DNA of 64,000 bases from Ascaris suum. Its lineage: Eukaryota > Nematoda > Chromadorea > Rhabditida > Ascarididae. Below are positions 27,384 through 39,300 of this stretch, piece by piece. Position 1 is the first letter of the stretch. Each line of letters opens with the position of its first letter. Position numbers and translations under genes: made by a program. The DNA is taken from assembly GCA_013433145.1 (NCBI GenBank), contig CM024172.1:5712713-5776712 (forward strand), in the 5' to 3' direction. Under the pieces are notes generated by a model. It was not told the origin of the DNA. It searched no databases and was given only the letters and a program-made list of their open reading frames with translations.

Positions 27384-30300
27384 CTAAAGGGTTCCAATTC
27401 GCTTTCCCTGCCTTTCCATCTGTTCACGAATGCCGACTGGCATATCCTGGCCTAGCTGAAATATTCAGCACTCAGAAAGAGATATTCAACTTATACCTCA
27501 ACTCCATAATGTCAACTTTCTCCTGCTCGTCAAATATGGATTCAATTTATTTGCAACATCATTCTTAACAGGAGCGCTTTTGATTAGATTATTTGGCCTT
27601 TAAGAACTGGTTCTTTAATCAACACAATGACGTGACATAAGCGTATGTCCGGGCGAAACGGATTTGTGTGGATTAGACAGTCGAACCTTAATTAAAAGAT
27701 TCTTCTAGCCAGTAAATGTACTACTCACTTTCCTGTCATGACTCGTGAGAAGAAAGCACCTAATCCACATGAATACCGGTGGATCTTAAACGATCCATGC
27801 TATAATGTAGTTCTCGAATGTGGGCAGATGTAGAAAAATGCCATTCACCTGCTCTTCTAAGAAGCAGCGCACTTCATCAGCGTCTTCTCGCCAGTATTCA
27901 GGAGGCACACTCATCAAGTCATCGAATCTGACTTGATCAAGACCGTCCAACTGCAAATGGCCTTCAAATGGCACGATTCCAATGGCCGTTTCTCGCCCGC
28001 ACTGCTGATCGCCTTCTATTCTGCGCACGATCCATTCCAAAACACGGATATTTTCGCCGTGGCCTGGCCAAAGAAGTTCGCCGTCATCCCCTTGACGAAA
28101 CCAATTGACGTGGAAAATTTTCGGCAGCTGTAATTAATGACGTCGGCAGTAAACTGGTTATTGAAAACTCGAATAAGAAGATGGTCTAGTAAATAAACAG
28201 CGGCATTCTCCTCAAAAGGAACCATATTCCACAATTGTCTGGCATCCTATGTACCCACGGATGCATGAACAAGCTATACAGTAGTGTCGCAACCACAGCC
28301 ACTTTATGCAGACCGAGGCGTGCCAATCAGAAGTTACTTCCAGATTTGCATCCTTACTTTCTTGCAGACAGTAGCGCGCCCGACAGGATATCATATTCCA
28401 TCGTTTCGCAGAGTTGAGGATATCAGAAGCCCTTCCTTTTGGATGACCAAGTTTCTAAACTCTGCTTTTCCCAAGAAAGTTGCGTACCTTCACTGAAGGA
28501 AAAGCAATGCTAATTTTTGCACTTCACAAATCAGTATTTACAAGTGCTTTTATGTCTCTCCGATGGTTATATCTCCGGGATGCTGCAGATGCAATCGCGA
28601 ATGACATAGCTTGCATCATACAGTGATTACCCACGATTAAATCGATGCTTTCATTCAGAAGGTTTCAGTCTGCTTCTGGACAGCAGGGGCTGATCACTAG
28701 AGCCAAGCTTTGACACAGCACCGAGCATTGCAACGAGACCTTTCAATTTCTCATCAAAAATCCGCTACTGACTTCCTCGTGACAGCTGAATGTGACACCT
28801 CCAAAATTTTCGTCCTTTTGTCTGCTTAACGCTCACGATTACAACAGTACTCCCGATGGTGAAAGAGCATCGCCTTGATAAGCAGATAAGCAAATTTTTG
28901 CTCATAGCAATTCGCTTCTCTTTTCTATCGGTAGTATTACGGACTTCGAAAACAAAACAAGAATTGTCTGAGAAAATCGAATTGACCACCTCAATAAAGG
29001 TTCATGCCCCCCTCTCCTGCCCTGCTACGACACCTATACACTAGTAGAGCAACAGGAAAGTTGGGTGAAGTGCAGTATGAAGATGCAAAATGACGAACGT
29101 TACCAACCTTACGGCCACTCTTTTCTAAACCAAGCCAATGTTGTAAATATTCACCGAAGTTATAGCTGAGATAATTACGCATGGCCATCGGATCATGAAA
29201 GATCTCTTTTTTGGTACCACCCTCGAAACAGACCTCCGATTTGAGACAAGCAGCCGTGAATACTCCATGCTGCCAAGAAAATGTCTCGTAAACGAGTGGC
29301 ACTCCTCTTGGTCTGCAAATATACAATTCAAGCAAATGAAATTCTTGCACATAAGTGCGCAAGGCAAATTAAAAGCTCAAATGATATCTCAGCCATATTT
29401 CACTTTGCGAGCGAGTAACGATTAGTAATACAACATTCACTTTCTAATGAACGGGAGCGAAGTGAATTCAAAATTCGTGGCGGTGTACGTGGAAGGGAAT
29501 CGTACGAGCATCTTTTGCTTATGGCAGTTATAATGCACTGCGCGTGAATTACATCAAACCGCAAATTAGCGTAAACTACCTGTAACTCAAGGTGGCATGC
29601 CGAAATCGCGCATGAAACGTCACATTCGAAGACTTGAACGCAACCAATGTGCAAACCAGTAAGGATTGAGATGGAGATTCAGGCATCATAGGAAGGCCTT
29701 GAGACAACGGAACAAGCCTAATTTTTCCCGCTGCCGTCATATCACCAGTTATCCATAAGGAATCACCAAGTCTCTGTATCGCCTTGTCAATAATGGCGAA
29801 ACGAAAATTTCGGTTTGCCGGCAGAGATTCGCATATTCTTGCGCATATTTCGAACTAAGCTAGAAGCATTCTGAGTCGGGATAACACCAAAACAACGTCT
29901 GAATGTGTATCCAAATGTGTTGTTGAACTAGACTCGTTGTCGTCCGCAGTCACTTTGTATGAGCCGGTAGGATGATAAGGACGGGGAACGGTAAAGGAAG
30001 CGAACAAGCGGGAATCGTTGTATTGAAAGGAGGTGATCTTCGTCGAATTTACTAGCGAATTTAGGGGAATAAACATATCATATGCATGGACTAGAACTGC
30101 GTTATGATGGATTTAATATCTCAGCGGAACTGTCGACAGGAGAAATTAGGAAATGCGAACGTACAAAGAAAACCAAATGCGTCGGCAACAATGTTTCATG
30201 GCGCATGAGAATTGGGATTTGCCACTAAAAATGCACATTAAAAAGCGACAATAAAAAATAAACGTTTACAACGTACGACGACCGCAAGAAACGAGAGTGA

Positions 30301-33300
30301 GAACAGTTTAAAAGACAGCAATCATTACAACAAAAATTCAATAAGCTGCAATGATACATACGAAACTGAGCGGTGATCATAACAAAATAAGAGAATTATG
30401 TACCCATATTGAAACGCGAATTCATTTAAAAACAACGATTAGGGCGGTAAGGGAAGGGCGGTGGGGAGGAGGAGGTTGTAATCTTCTTTAAAGTGATGTT
30501 TGACAGCTGAATCTTCTCCAGTTCATGATAAGAAATTTTACGCGTTAATGAGCCGTTTGAGAAAAAAGTTTCATATATAGAACTCATATCTCTTAACAGT
30601 AGCTTTGAAAGAATTTGCTGAATAAGTGCAGTCACATGGGGGTCGTATTTGAAAAGATGAGCGCCAGCATTGCGATCCGATATAGGGTCATCGGAGCAGC
30701 AAAGCAGAAATCCGATTTCGTTTCCCACCAGCATCTCGGCAATACTCATTGATGTTGACATATCTTGGCGATTATTTGTCTCTACGGGCACAAACAAGGC
30801 TATCCGCAGCTGCCGACTGAGCTTTTCATATGATATAAACTTGATCAGATTTTTTCGGCTTCAGCGACGTCCTACGGCAACTAGCAAGGTTTATGATTAT
30901 GTGAGGCGGAAACGATCGCCACTATAGGTAACTGCACGATGGATTTTTGCTGCAACAGGGCCGCGAAGACATATTACAGCAATCGCCGATGAGGGAGCAA
31001 CTGCAGAAAAGATTCCACCAGTTTAATAATGCAATAATCTCTCTGCTATTCTAGAGCATAACTGCGTTGTTTTGTCGAAGCAATGGTGCTGTGTCTTGAG
31101 AGGAGGAACGGATCGAGAAGCATCAAAAAGAGATATGTATATTGCCTTCAACACGGAAATTCATAATCCGACATGGCATCAATGCTGATAATTGTCATAT
31201 TATGGTATTAACAAAGCTTGCTATTAATAAAGCGATCCACGAAATGTGCTCCTTCCCGATATTGTCGAATAGAACGCTGTTCTATTGATGTCCATATAAT
31301 CAGGCTTTTCTCAATATAACGGCTTTTTCATTCAGAAAACCGGACGATTCGAGATAGACAACTAGCAGTCCGCTGTCCTACGCAGTGCAAGAGCAGATTT
31401 ATAGATGCATGCGAAGAATACCTCATGAGTATAAGGCAATGTTAACCATTAAAATCAGAATCTCAGAATGGATAAGAAGGGGGACACCGAGCATTGAGTG
31501 ACGAATGAATGTTGCAGCTGAAAAATGTGGATACTCCAATACCGTGACTTGCGTCATCATAGCGATAACGGAAACGACTCAGGTCAACAAAGCACAATAT
31601 TGATGCAATTAGCGAGAATGAATCGGTGACTATGAACTGCATGCTGTCCACAGCTTGCAAAGAATTAACGTAAAGAACAGAGTTGTCATTTTCCGGTGAG
31701 ATGAAATATATTAGAGCATGGAGATAGTTTCAACCAAGTTGGAATTTGAAAGCTTCTTGGGAACGTGAGATTGCATTATTCAAGATAATGAGACATTTGT
31801 TGTGGCGGAACTTGTTGACCATTTTGATAATTAGAGGAACGGATACAAGAATGGGCAAACCGCATGTTATAACAGTCGAATGCACGCTACTCAAGAGGCA
31901 CAACGACTACGATGATTGCACAAGAAATGTCAGCATTCTGTTCATTAAGTTTACCACGACTCGCAAACAGCTTCCGCTCATACAGTCTATAAGAACTTGA
32001 AAACGAAGAAAAGGATTTATCATTAGTGGCCATTTGAAGCAAATAAAAAGCAGAAACTCGTCACACAACCGGATAGAAGGCAACCCTGACGGAAATATGT
32101 CAAGGTCATGCCATTTCCCAGTGTCACCATAAGGTGCTAATTCTCTTTTGAGTGCGCCACCTCAGTGATCATCTAAAACGGCTTCAGTAGCGCCTTTTTT
32201 TGAAGAGTCGTGAAGCGTTCCGCTGGAGTCATATTTTCAGGCGTTTTCTCGCTGCACTCAGCGCAGATATGCATCACTCGTGCAACCGTGAAGCGAATCG
32301 TAGTGTCCGGGTTGGAATTGAGTAACCCTCGATCAGCAGGAGCAACATCCGCAATCGTCCGAGCCAACGAGCTAGTGGTAGAAACAAATTCATCACTCCC
32401 GGAGGCAGTTGGTCACGCAACTGCGAAAACGGAGTTTTCAGCGAAGCAACAGAACTGCTTAAAAGGAGAGGGGCCAATATGGTACCAAACATCTTCAGAA
32501 CGATGAGAAATCAGTCAGTGCTGGCCAGAACAATAACAGCGTCACATACTGAGGAGAACAGCCGGAGAGTTTACGGAATCAGCGCCACAGAGGACGGTAT
32601 GACGCATGAATTGGAGGATATGTGAAGAAGGCCGGACGGTCTTCTTTGCCCGTAAAGGTGAAATGGATGAAAAGATACAAGTCTTGTACTACACGACGCC
32701 AGCTGCATATCCCCCGGTTCGTAATGCGTAATCTCGAAAAGGCGAGTTACTCTGAACTAATTATTATGGCCTCTTAAAGAGTTTTATTGCCAAACTGAGT
32801 GAATTACCTTGAAGAATTTTTAGCACGGCAACATTGAGTGGCATCGTTGTCGAAAATTTCAATGACATTCCTTTCATGAAAGAAGCAATTCTGGAGAGAA
32901 ACAGAAGAGCCGTGAGTTATGAAAAGGAACAGAGAAGATATGAAAAACAACTAAAAACTCGGTCAAATTCTATTTTAAAAGAGCACCCACAATCAAAAGC
33001 TTGGAGGAAATAGATGCTTCCATCGTATTCTTTATGTGCCTTCTGCTCATCCCCTCCTTTCCTCCCGCCCCCCCCCCCCCCCCACATTCTCCCATCTTTC
33101 CTAACCCTCCAGTTAGGGCAGCGTTTGTATCCAGCTTTTGAAACCGCTGAATATGGAGCTTCAAAAGCAGAATTGGCATCTCGAGTGATCACATCGCCCT
33201 TCAGGAGTGGAAAAAAGAATGCGAACCTCCGAGCACCGAACAGTATGGCGTCAATAGGCACGCCTTTGGGGGAATCCCATTTGTAATGCATGAGTTGACA

Positions 33301-36300
33301 TTGACTTGCTGGAGCAGCATATCTTGCGTTGTGATGTGCTGCTCGAACTTCGTCTCCAATATGCCACTTTCGTCCTTCCCAATTCAGCATCTCCACAGTT
33401 TTGTCCTATAAATTAGCTTCTATAGAGAGAAGTTCTTGCTGAAATGCAGCCAATCGTTTTTTCGTGAGCGTCCAATTCCATCAATGTCTGAGATTAGAAT
33501 AGAATTTTAAACGTGATTCAATGAGCATTTCAGGTGCAACCGCAAATGAGTTCATCACAAGGAGCATGATACAACGCTACATTCAGATCAACCTTCATGG
33601 CAAAGCGATCAATATAAAACATCCCTCCCAAATTCGCCAAATATAGAAATCGGCAACATGAGACGACCTCTGATATGTCATATACGGGTTCGTATTTCAG
33701 CAAAATTCAAGACTGTATAAGAGAATATACTCTGCACTCTGCAAGCGATGTACTCTGCAAGCGAAAAGCAATGAACTATTCCGCATGGGCGTTGTTGTAG
33801 AGTGCAGTCGTAGAGTTTTTTCACTTTGCAACGGAAGATCCGGTATTCGTATTTGCATTGCTTTGCAGACAATAAGGCGACAAAAATGAACAAGTCTAGG
33901 ATTGAAAAATCAGTCCACTTTGCCAGCAAAACCACTTCCTGTTTTCAGAACTAAGAAAACGAGCCCTGATTTCGTTTTCGAGTCCCTGCCAAAAGAATTC
34001 GCCATTTGCTGTCTCGGCCACATTTGTGAAAATGCAATTCTTGCGAAGCATTGCCATGGCAACGGGGTTCGTCCTCTTCGATAGTCCTGGTGCTATTCCG
34101 AAGAAACCCGCTTCAGGATTGATTGCGTATAAGCGACCATCATCTCCAAATCTCAGCCATGCTATGTCATCACCTGAAGCTTCATTTTCACGACGGGTTA
34201 CGATGAACCATCCCAGCGCCCCAAAACTACATTGCACAAAGTTCATAACGTAAAGAGGTTAGATACATGAGCCAATCTAAAAGCACTCTTGTTAGTGAAG
34301 TAGCCTGATCGTCGTGTTGAGCAACCAATAGAAGGAGTTTGGTGCGAGCATTTCAGCGATCTCCAAAAGTATCTAAAAAGAATTGGTGTGCCACACAGTT
34401 AACATATGACTCGAAGACCAGAAAAAATAATCAAATCAAAAGCAATGTGCACCAATGCAGCGGACTTTCCATCCAGCAAGAGTGGGCCTTAGCATCGCAA
34501 GACTGGTCTTGCCACATGCAGCGGGAAAAGCTGCCCTCATAAAATGTTCTCGTCGTCTTGGATCCGTTACAGCTGCAAGTTGACAGTAATGACTGGCTAG
34601 AACGAAAGGTTCATGATTTCTCTACAGCAACTCGCAACTAGTGAATTCCACTTCACGATTTTGCATGGCCGTACACAATTTACTAATCAATCTCATTCAG
34701 TCGTTTTCACTCATGAGTTTCAACATCAGTTACATACGAAGCAGTTTCAGCAAGTATCCTCCACTGCGACGCCGTAACCAGAATGGAAGCACCGACTCCA
34801 AGCAGAAAAGAAGCCGCTGCTCCAAAAAAGTGACCGCTAGTTAGGATTCCCAACTTCGAAAATAGACTACCTCATGCAATTCGATGTAGGTTTCCAACAC
34901 CACTTGCGAATAAAAACGCTTCCAACTGCCTACTCATGCATATTTATCCGTCAATGTTACTCCTTCAGCAGTTTCTTACGAAAAAAATCTCATTATAATC
35001 TGCACTAAAAGGTTTCTCACAAAACACGGCCATATGCTCGGCCAGCCAACCCTCGTCCCTTGCGATAGCCGATGCCACGCGTAGTGCCATGCTTTTCCGT
35101 CCAAGCAAACTGTTCGAGCCAAATCCGGAGCCAAAAGACCAGATTTCACGTTCTGCAGGCCGATGTACAAGGAATGCCAAGTCTGTGTTGCAGGGCCAGT
35201 TTCTAGTCACATGGCCTGCAAAATTATCACATTTTAGATTCTCCAAAAAGGCTAATACATTTAATCTTGGCCTGCAAAAAACCGACGACATTCGTCATGC
35301 GGTTGAACTCATTGCTTGTGCTTGTTTAATATACCTAGGCGATTTCAATTTCTACTGTGAATGCTGCTACTACTACAGCAAATCAACCTTTGAAGTATTC
35401 GTAGCTCGTCGGGAAATTCGATAATCGGTAAATTTATGTCCCTGCACAACACGAAAGCCTCGAAAACACCCCTTTTTACTTTCCTGAATTGTTTGTTTCT
35501 CTTTCCGCCGCAACAATCTTTTCGAATTCATAACTCTCCACATCCCCCCAACTAATGTTGCGCAGTTCATTTGTATCTACTTTATCTGCGTTGCCAAGCA
35601 GGCGGAACTATAAGATAGGGTGGTACTTACTTGATTTTGCTCTCTCCTTCTTATTTCTATTTCGTCGCTAATCAGACGTCTAATTTTCTGTGAAGAAACA
35701 TTTGCGTAAAAAATCCATGTAATCAGACTAACGAATAAGCAGGTCTGGGCAGTCCAACCGAATGAATGCATCGAACGAAGTCACCATCACCCAGTGCTTC
35801 GAATACCTTTGGCGACACTCGCGTCATGATGCGCATACACAGCACCGTATAATTTGAATCTGTCAGCTGAAAATACGATCCGCACAACAACGGTTAATAC
35901 CGTAAGCAACCTTGTTGGATGCAGCTGTGTACTGCTAACAAAGATCACTGATGAGTGAATTCGATCACTGCTTGCGCGAATCACGAGCGACCGATGGACT
36001 TTGTGTGACTCGAAACTGCATCACTCGAAATTGTACACTATAAAGACTCATTATTATTTCACTGAGGAAGTCGGCACCCTTGACACTAGGGCACAAACGA
36101 TGAAACCGACCCCTTCGCTTATTAAATAGTTGTACTGTAGCAGAGATCAGCAGAGTGCAGGTCAGCCGCTTTGGTGCAGAGAAGATAAAAGGGGAGCGTA
36201 TTTGCTTATATAGTCAGTGTCAGTTTTGGTTTCCCATGAGTTCGAGCAGCAACTGGTGCGTCTGCGTTGGGGCGGCGTGCTGTGGTCGTCGGTCGTCAGT

Positions 36301-39300
36301 ATCGCGCAAGGAGCACTGTGAATAGTATCGAGGCACTGTTGGCAAGACTTTTTCCTCCGCGACCACCCTATTTCTCTGTGCTTTCATGTCAGTTTGTTTT
36401 AAGTGTTGAGTAAAACCTGACCTCCTTTACTGTGCCGGAACCACACAGTATCTCGTAAGTGCCTCAAGAGAAACCCAACAGCTATTACATGAGGGCTCAG
36501 CCGGTAATCGAAACCTTGACCTCGCGCAACTGACACTCACTTTGCAAGTAAGTATGCTCCCCTTTTATACGTTCCTTCCGACTTTTATCTCAAGGCATTC
36601 GTAGACAGTTTGATCTGTCCTGTGATCGTCCTTTCCCCTGCTCTGCATGGAAGCAGTTGGCCTGCACTCTACTAATATGCCTTACAGTGCTTCATGCTCG
36701 CCTCAGTTGAACTTACACTTGGGAATCAGTGCGCCGATCTCAAAATGGACGATTAATAATATTGCATAAAGCCACTCAACCTGAAAAATGCCTTGAGACC
36801 TGCGGAAATCTAACCTCAATTCCAATTTTTGAGAATGGCCCGCAGATGACGCCCAGAGAAAACGGTATCACATACATGACACGTCCTGCAAACGAAATTT
36901 ACAATGCACTTGTCGACTTGGTATGCTATCCGTACGGAATTTTGAGAGAATGAAACATTTGTGAAAAAATGAAATGAACTCATACATTTCAGTACAATGA
37001 GCCCGGGAGAGGGGGAAGTGGTAAGGATACTGGAGAGGAACAAAGATACCTTTAACTAGTAGGCGTAGGCGAATGCCGATGAGCTGGTAAGGAATAGCCT
37101 ATGTACCAAAAGATGGTTACCCGATGAATCACCATCACGGTATGATGAATCATCATCGCATTCGTGGCAATCGTCGTCGCAATATGATGGACCGTCATCA
37201 TGACAACCGATAAAGCGTCATCACAATATGATGAGTCCTCATCATATATCCAATGCGACGATTCATGCAGAACGTCGGCACGCAAGCAACAAATTATGGT
37301 GAATCATTACAACATGACGAGTCATTATCACAGTATGTTGAATCATCACATATCAGCACAACGACTGGCATAAAACAGTAGCGCGCAAGTAAAAGAAATC
37401 TGCAATGAGTTGGATGAAAGAGGGGAAATATCGGACGTTGGAAACGAATGTTTTCTCACAGCGAGAACAGTGAGATATCAGCATCCTCGAAATGGCGAAC
37501 TGATGGAATCCATTGTAAGCTTTCAGTTAAAGGAGCCGCTTTGGTGCCGAATGTCGTAAACGGCTTTGAAGGGTGACGAAGAGCGAACTGGAACATCGTT
37601 TCGGGTAAATCATTGCATTCAGGATCGGCTGACACCAGTGGCGATAAACTTGTACTGTAAGGGCACCGACAGAAGCGAACATCGAAGGGAGTGGCATGGA
37701 TTCAAACTGTGGCTGTTGGTGTCCCGACGATGATATTCATACCCCATGCTACTACCACTTCTCGGTTGCGAGCCTTGAATGCCTTCATGCCGGTGAGCGT
37801 CATGATATCCGTAGACAGTTTAACGCGCTTCGGCGCAATCCTCCATGATTATCGCCAGACAAGTACTCAATATAGAGCTTAGCCCCTCATCACATAATTT
37901 GCTTTCGATAGAATGAAAGACAGCATGAGGCGGACCGCCCTATATAGAGGAAAAAGAACAGATGTCTATACTACCACCTTGCGAAGCACCACCTCTAGAG
38001 GCAATTCCATTGTAACAAAAAAATGATCGAAATCTTCTGTATAGTCGTCGACGACTTCAGAGCCGTGCAGTTCAGCCCTTGAAATATCTGTGGAGATAAC
38101 TGGATATGATATGAATAGAACTGCAACAAATGTTTTGGCTAAGTCGATATAAAAGCAGTTTGCCGAGAAAGTATTTTCAAGTCTGCTTTTGCAGCGAAGA
38201 ATGCAAATCGAAAGCTTTGCACCAGGGATGACCAATGTTGGAATTTATCACAAGTTATCTCAAGCACCGAGAATTATGCGAAATTCTTGGGGCGTCCCGA
38301 ACCCCTGCTTTTTCCAAAAATCCTTGAAATGCGTCATGAGCTGATATATATGGCAATAGAGGCCTCAGAGCGGGACAACTTTACCGGGCTGGTATGATTC
38401 GCTTTCCTTTACAACAAAGCTTCTCCATAGAAATCAGATTACCTCCACCAGAGATTGCTACAAATAGTCAACAATACAGTTTTCGAGAGTACGTCAGAGA
38501 AAGTGTGGCAGAATTTCTAGGTGGTAGCTCAAAAGAGGCTGAAGTGAAATCGTTTTAAATAATGCGTTTACTGCAGATGTACCTTCAACGGATGTTTATC
38601 ATTGTTGATTTAATGCGAGACCCACTAGTCCTCAGAAACTCCTGTGAGCTCTTTCTTTGAATTTCTGACGTGAAATCTGCTACGGCGAGGAAGCCGTGAC
38701 TGAATTGTCCGCACTGAGAGTGGTGCATGACGAAGATTGCTGCACATTTCAACTCCACATTCGCGTGAAGGTTTCTTTGACCCCAACGAAATCAAGTGAA
38801 CCTAGCAACACTGCTTGTAGAAGAAGATCGACGCAGTTCTTTGGTGATCCCACGAACCTTTCAACAGTATGCAGCGAACGCTCAAAAATCCGCACCTATA
38901 TTAGCAAGTAAAATGATGTCGAGAAATAGAAGCTCAGAAGTCTTCTAATTCCGCATTCCGAAAGCTGCAGAATACGGTCTTGTCAGCGAAATAGCTCACG
39001 CTACCCCTTGCACAACCTCGTATATCCTGTCTTTCAGCTCTTCCATGAAGGCAATGTCTAACCTGTCATACAGCCTGGGAATCTGGAGTCGAGCTCTTTT
39101 CCGCATTCTGCAGGCGATATCCAATTGCACATTATCGGCACAACATCATCGTTTGTGCGGCAGACCGTTTGGAATTTGCCGGGTGTTGCTATCCATGCGA
39201 TGCTTTCCGTCACGTCCTTAAAAATCGGCTAGAGCGAAAGGTGCAAAGTGCATCTTTTACACTTGCATGACGAAAAATGTTATACTAAAGTAAACTGAGG

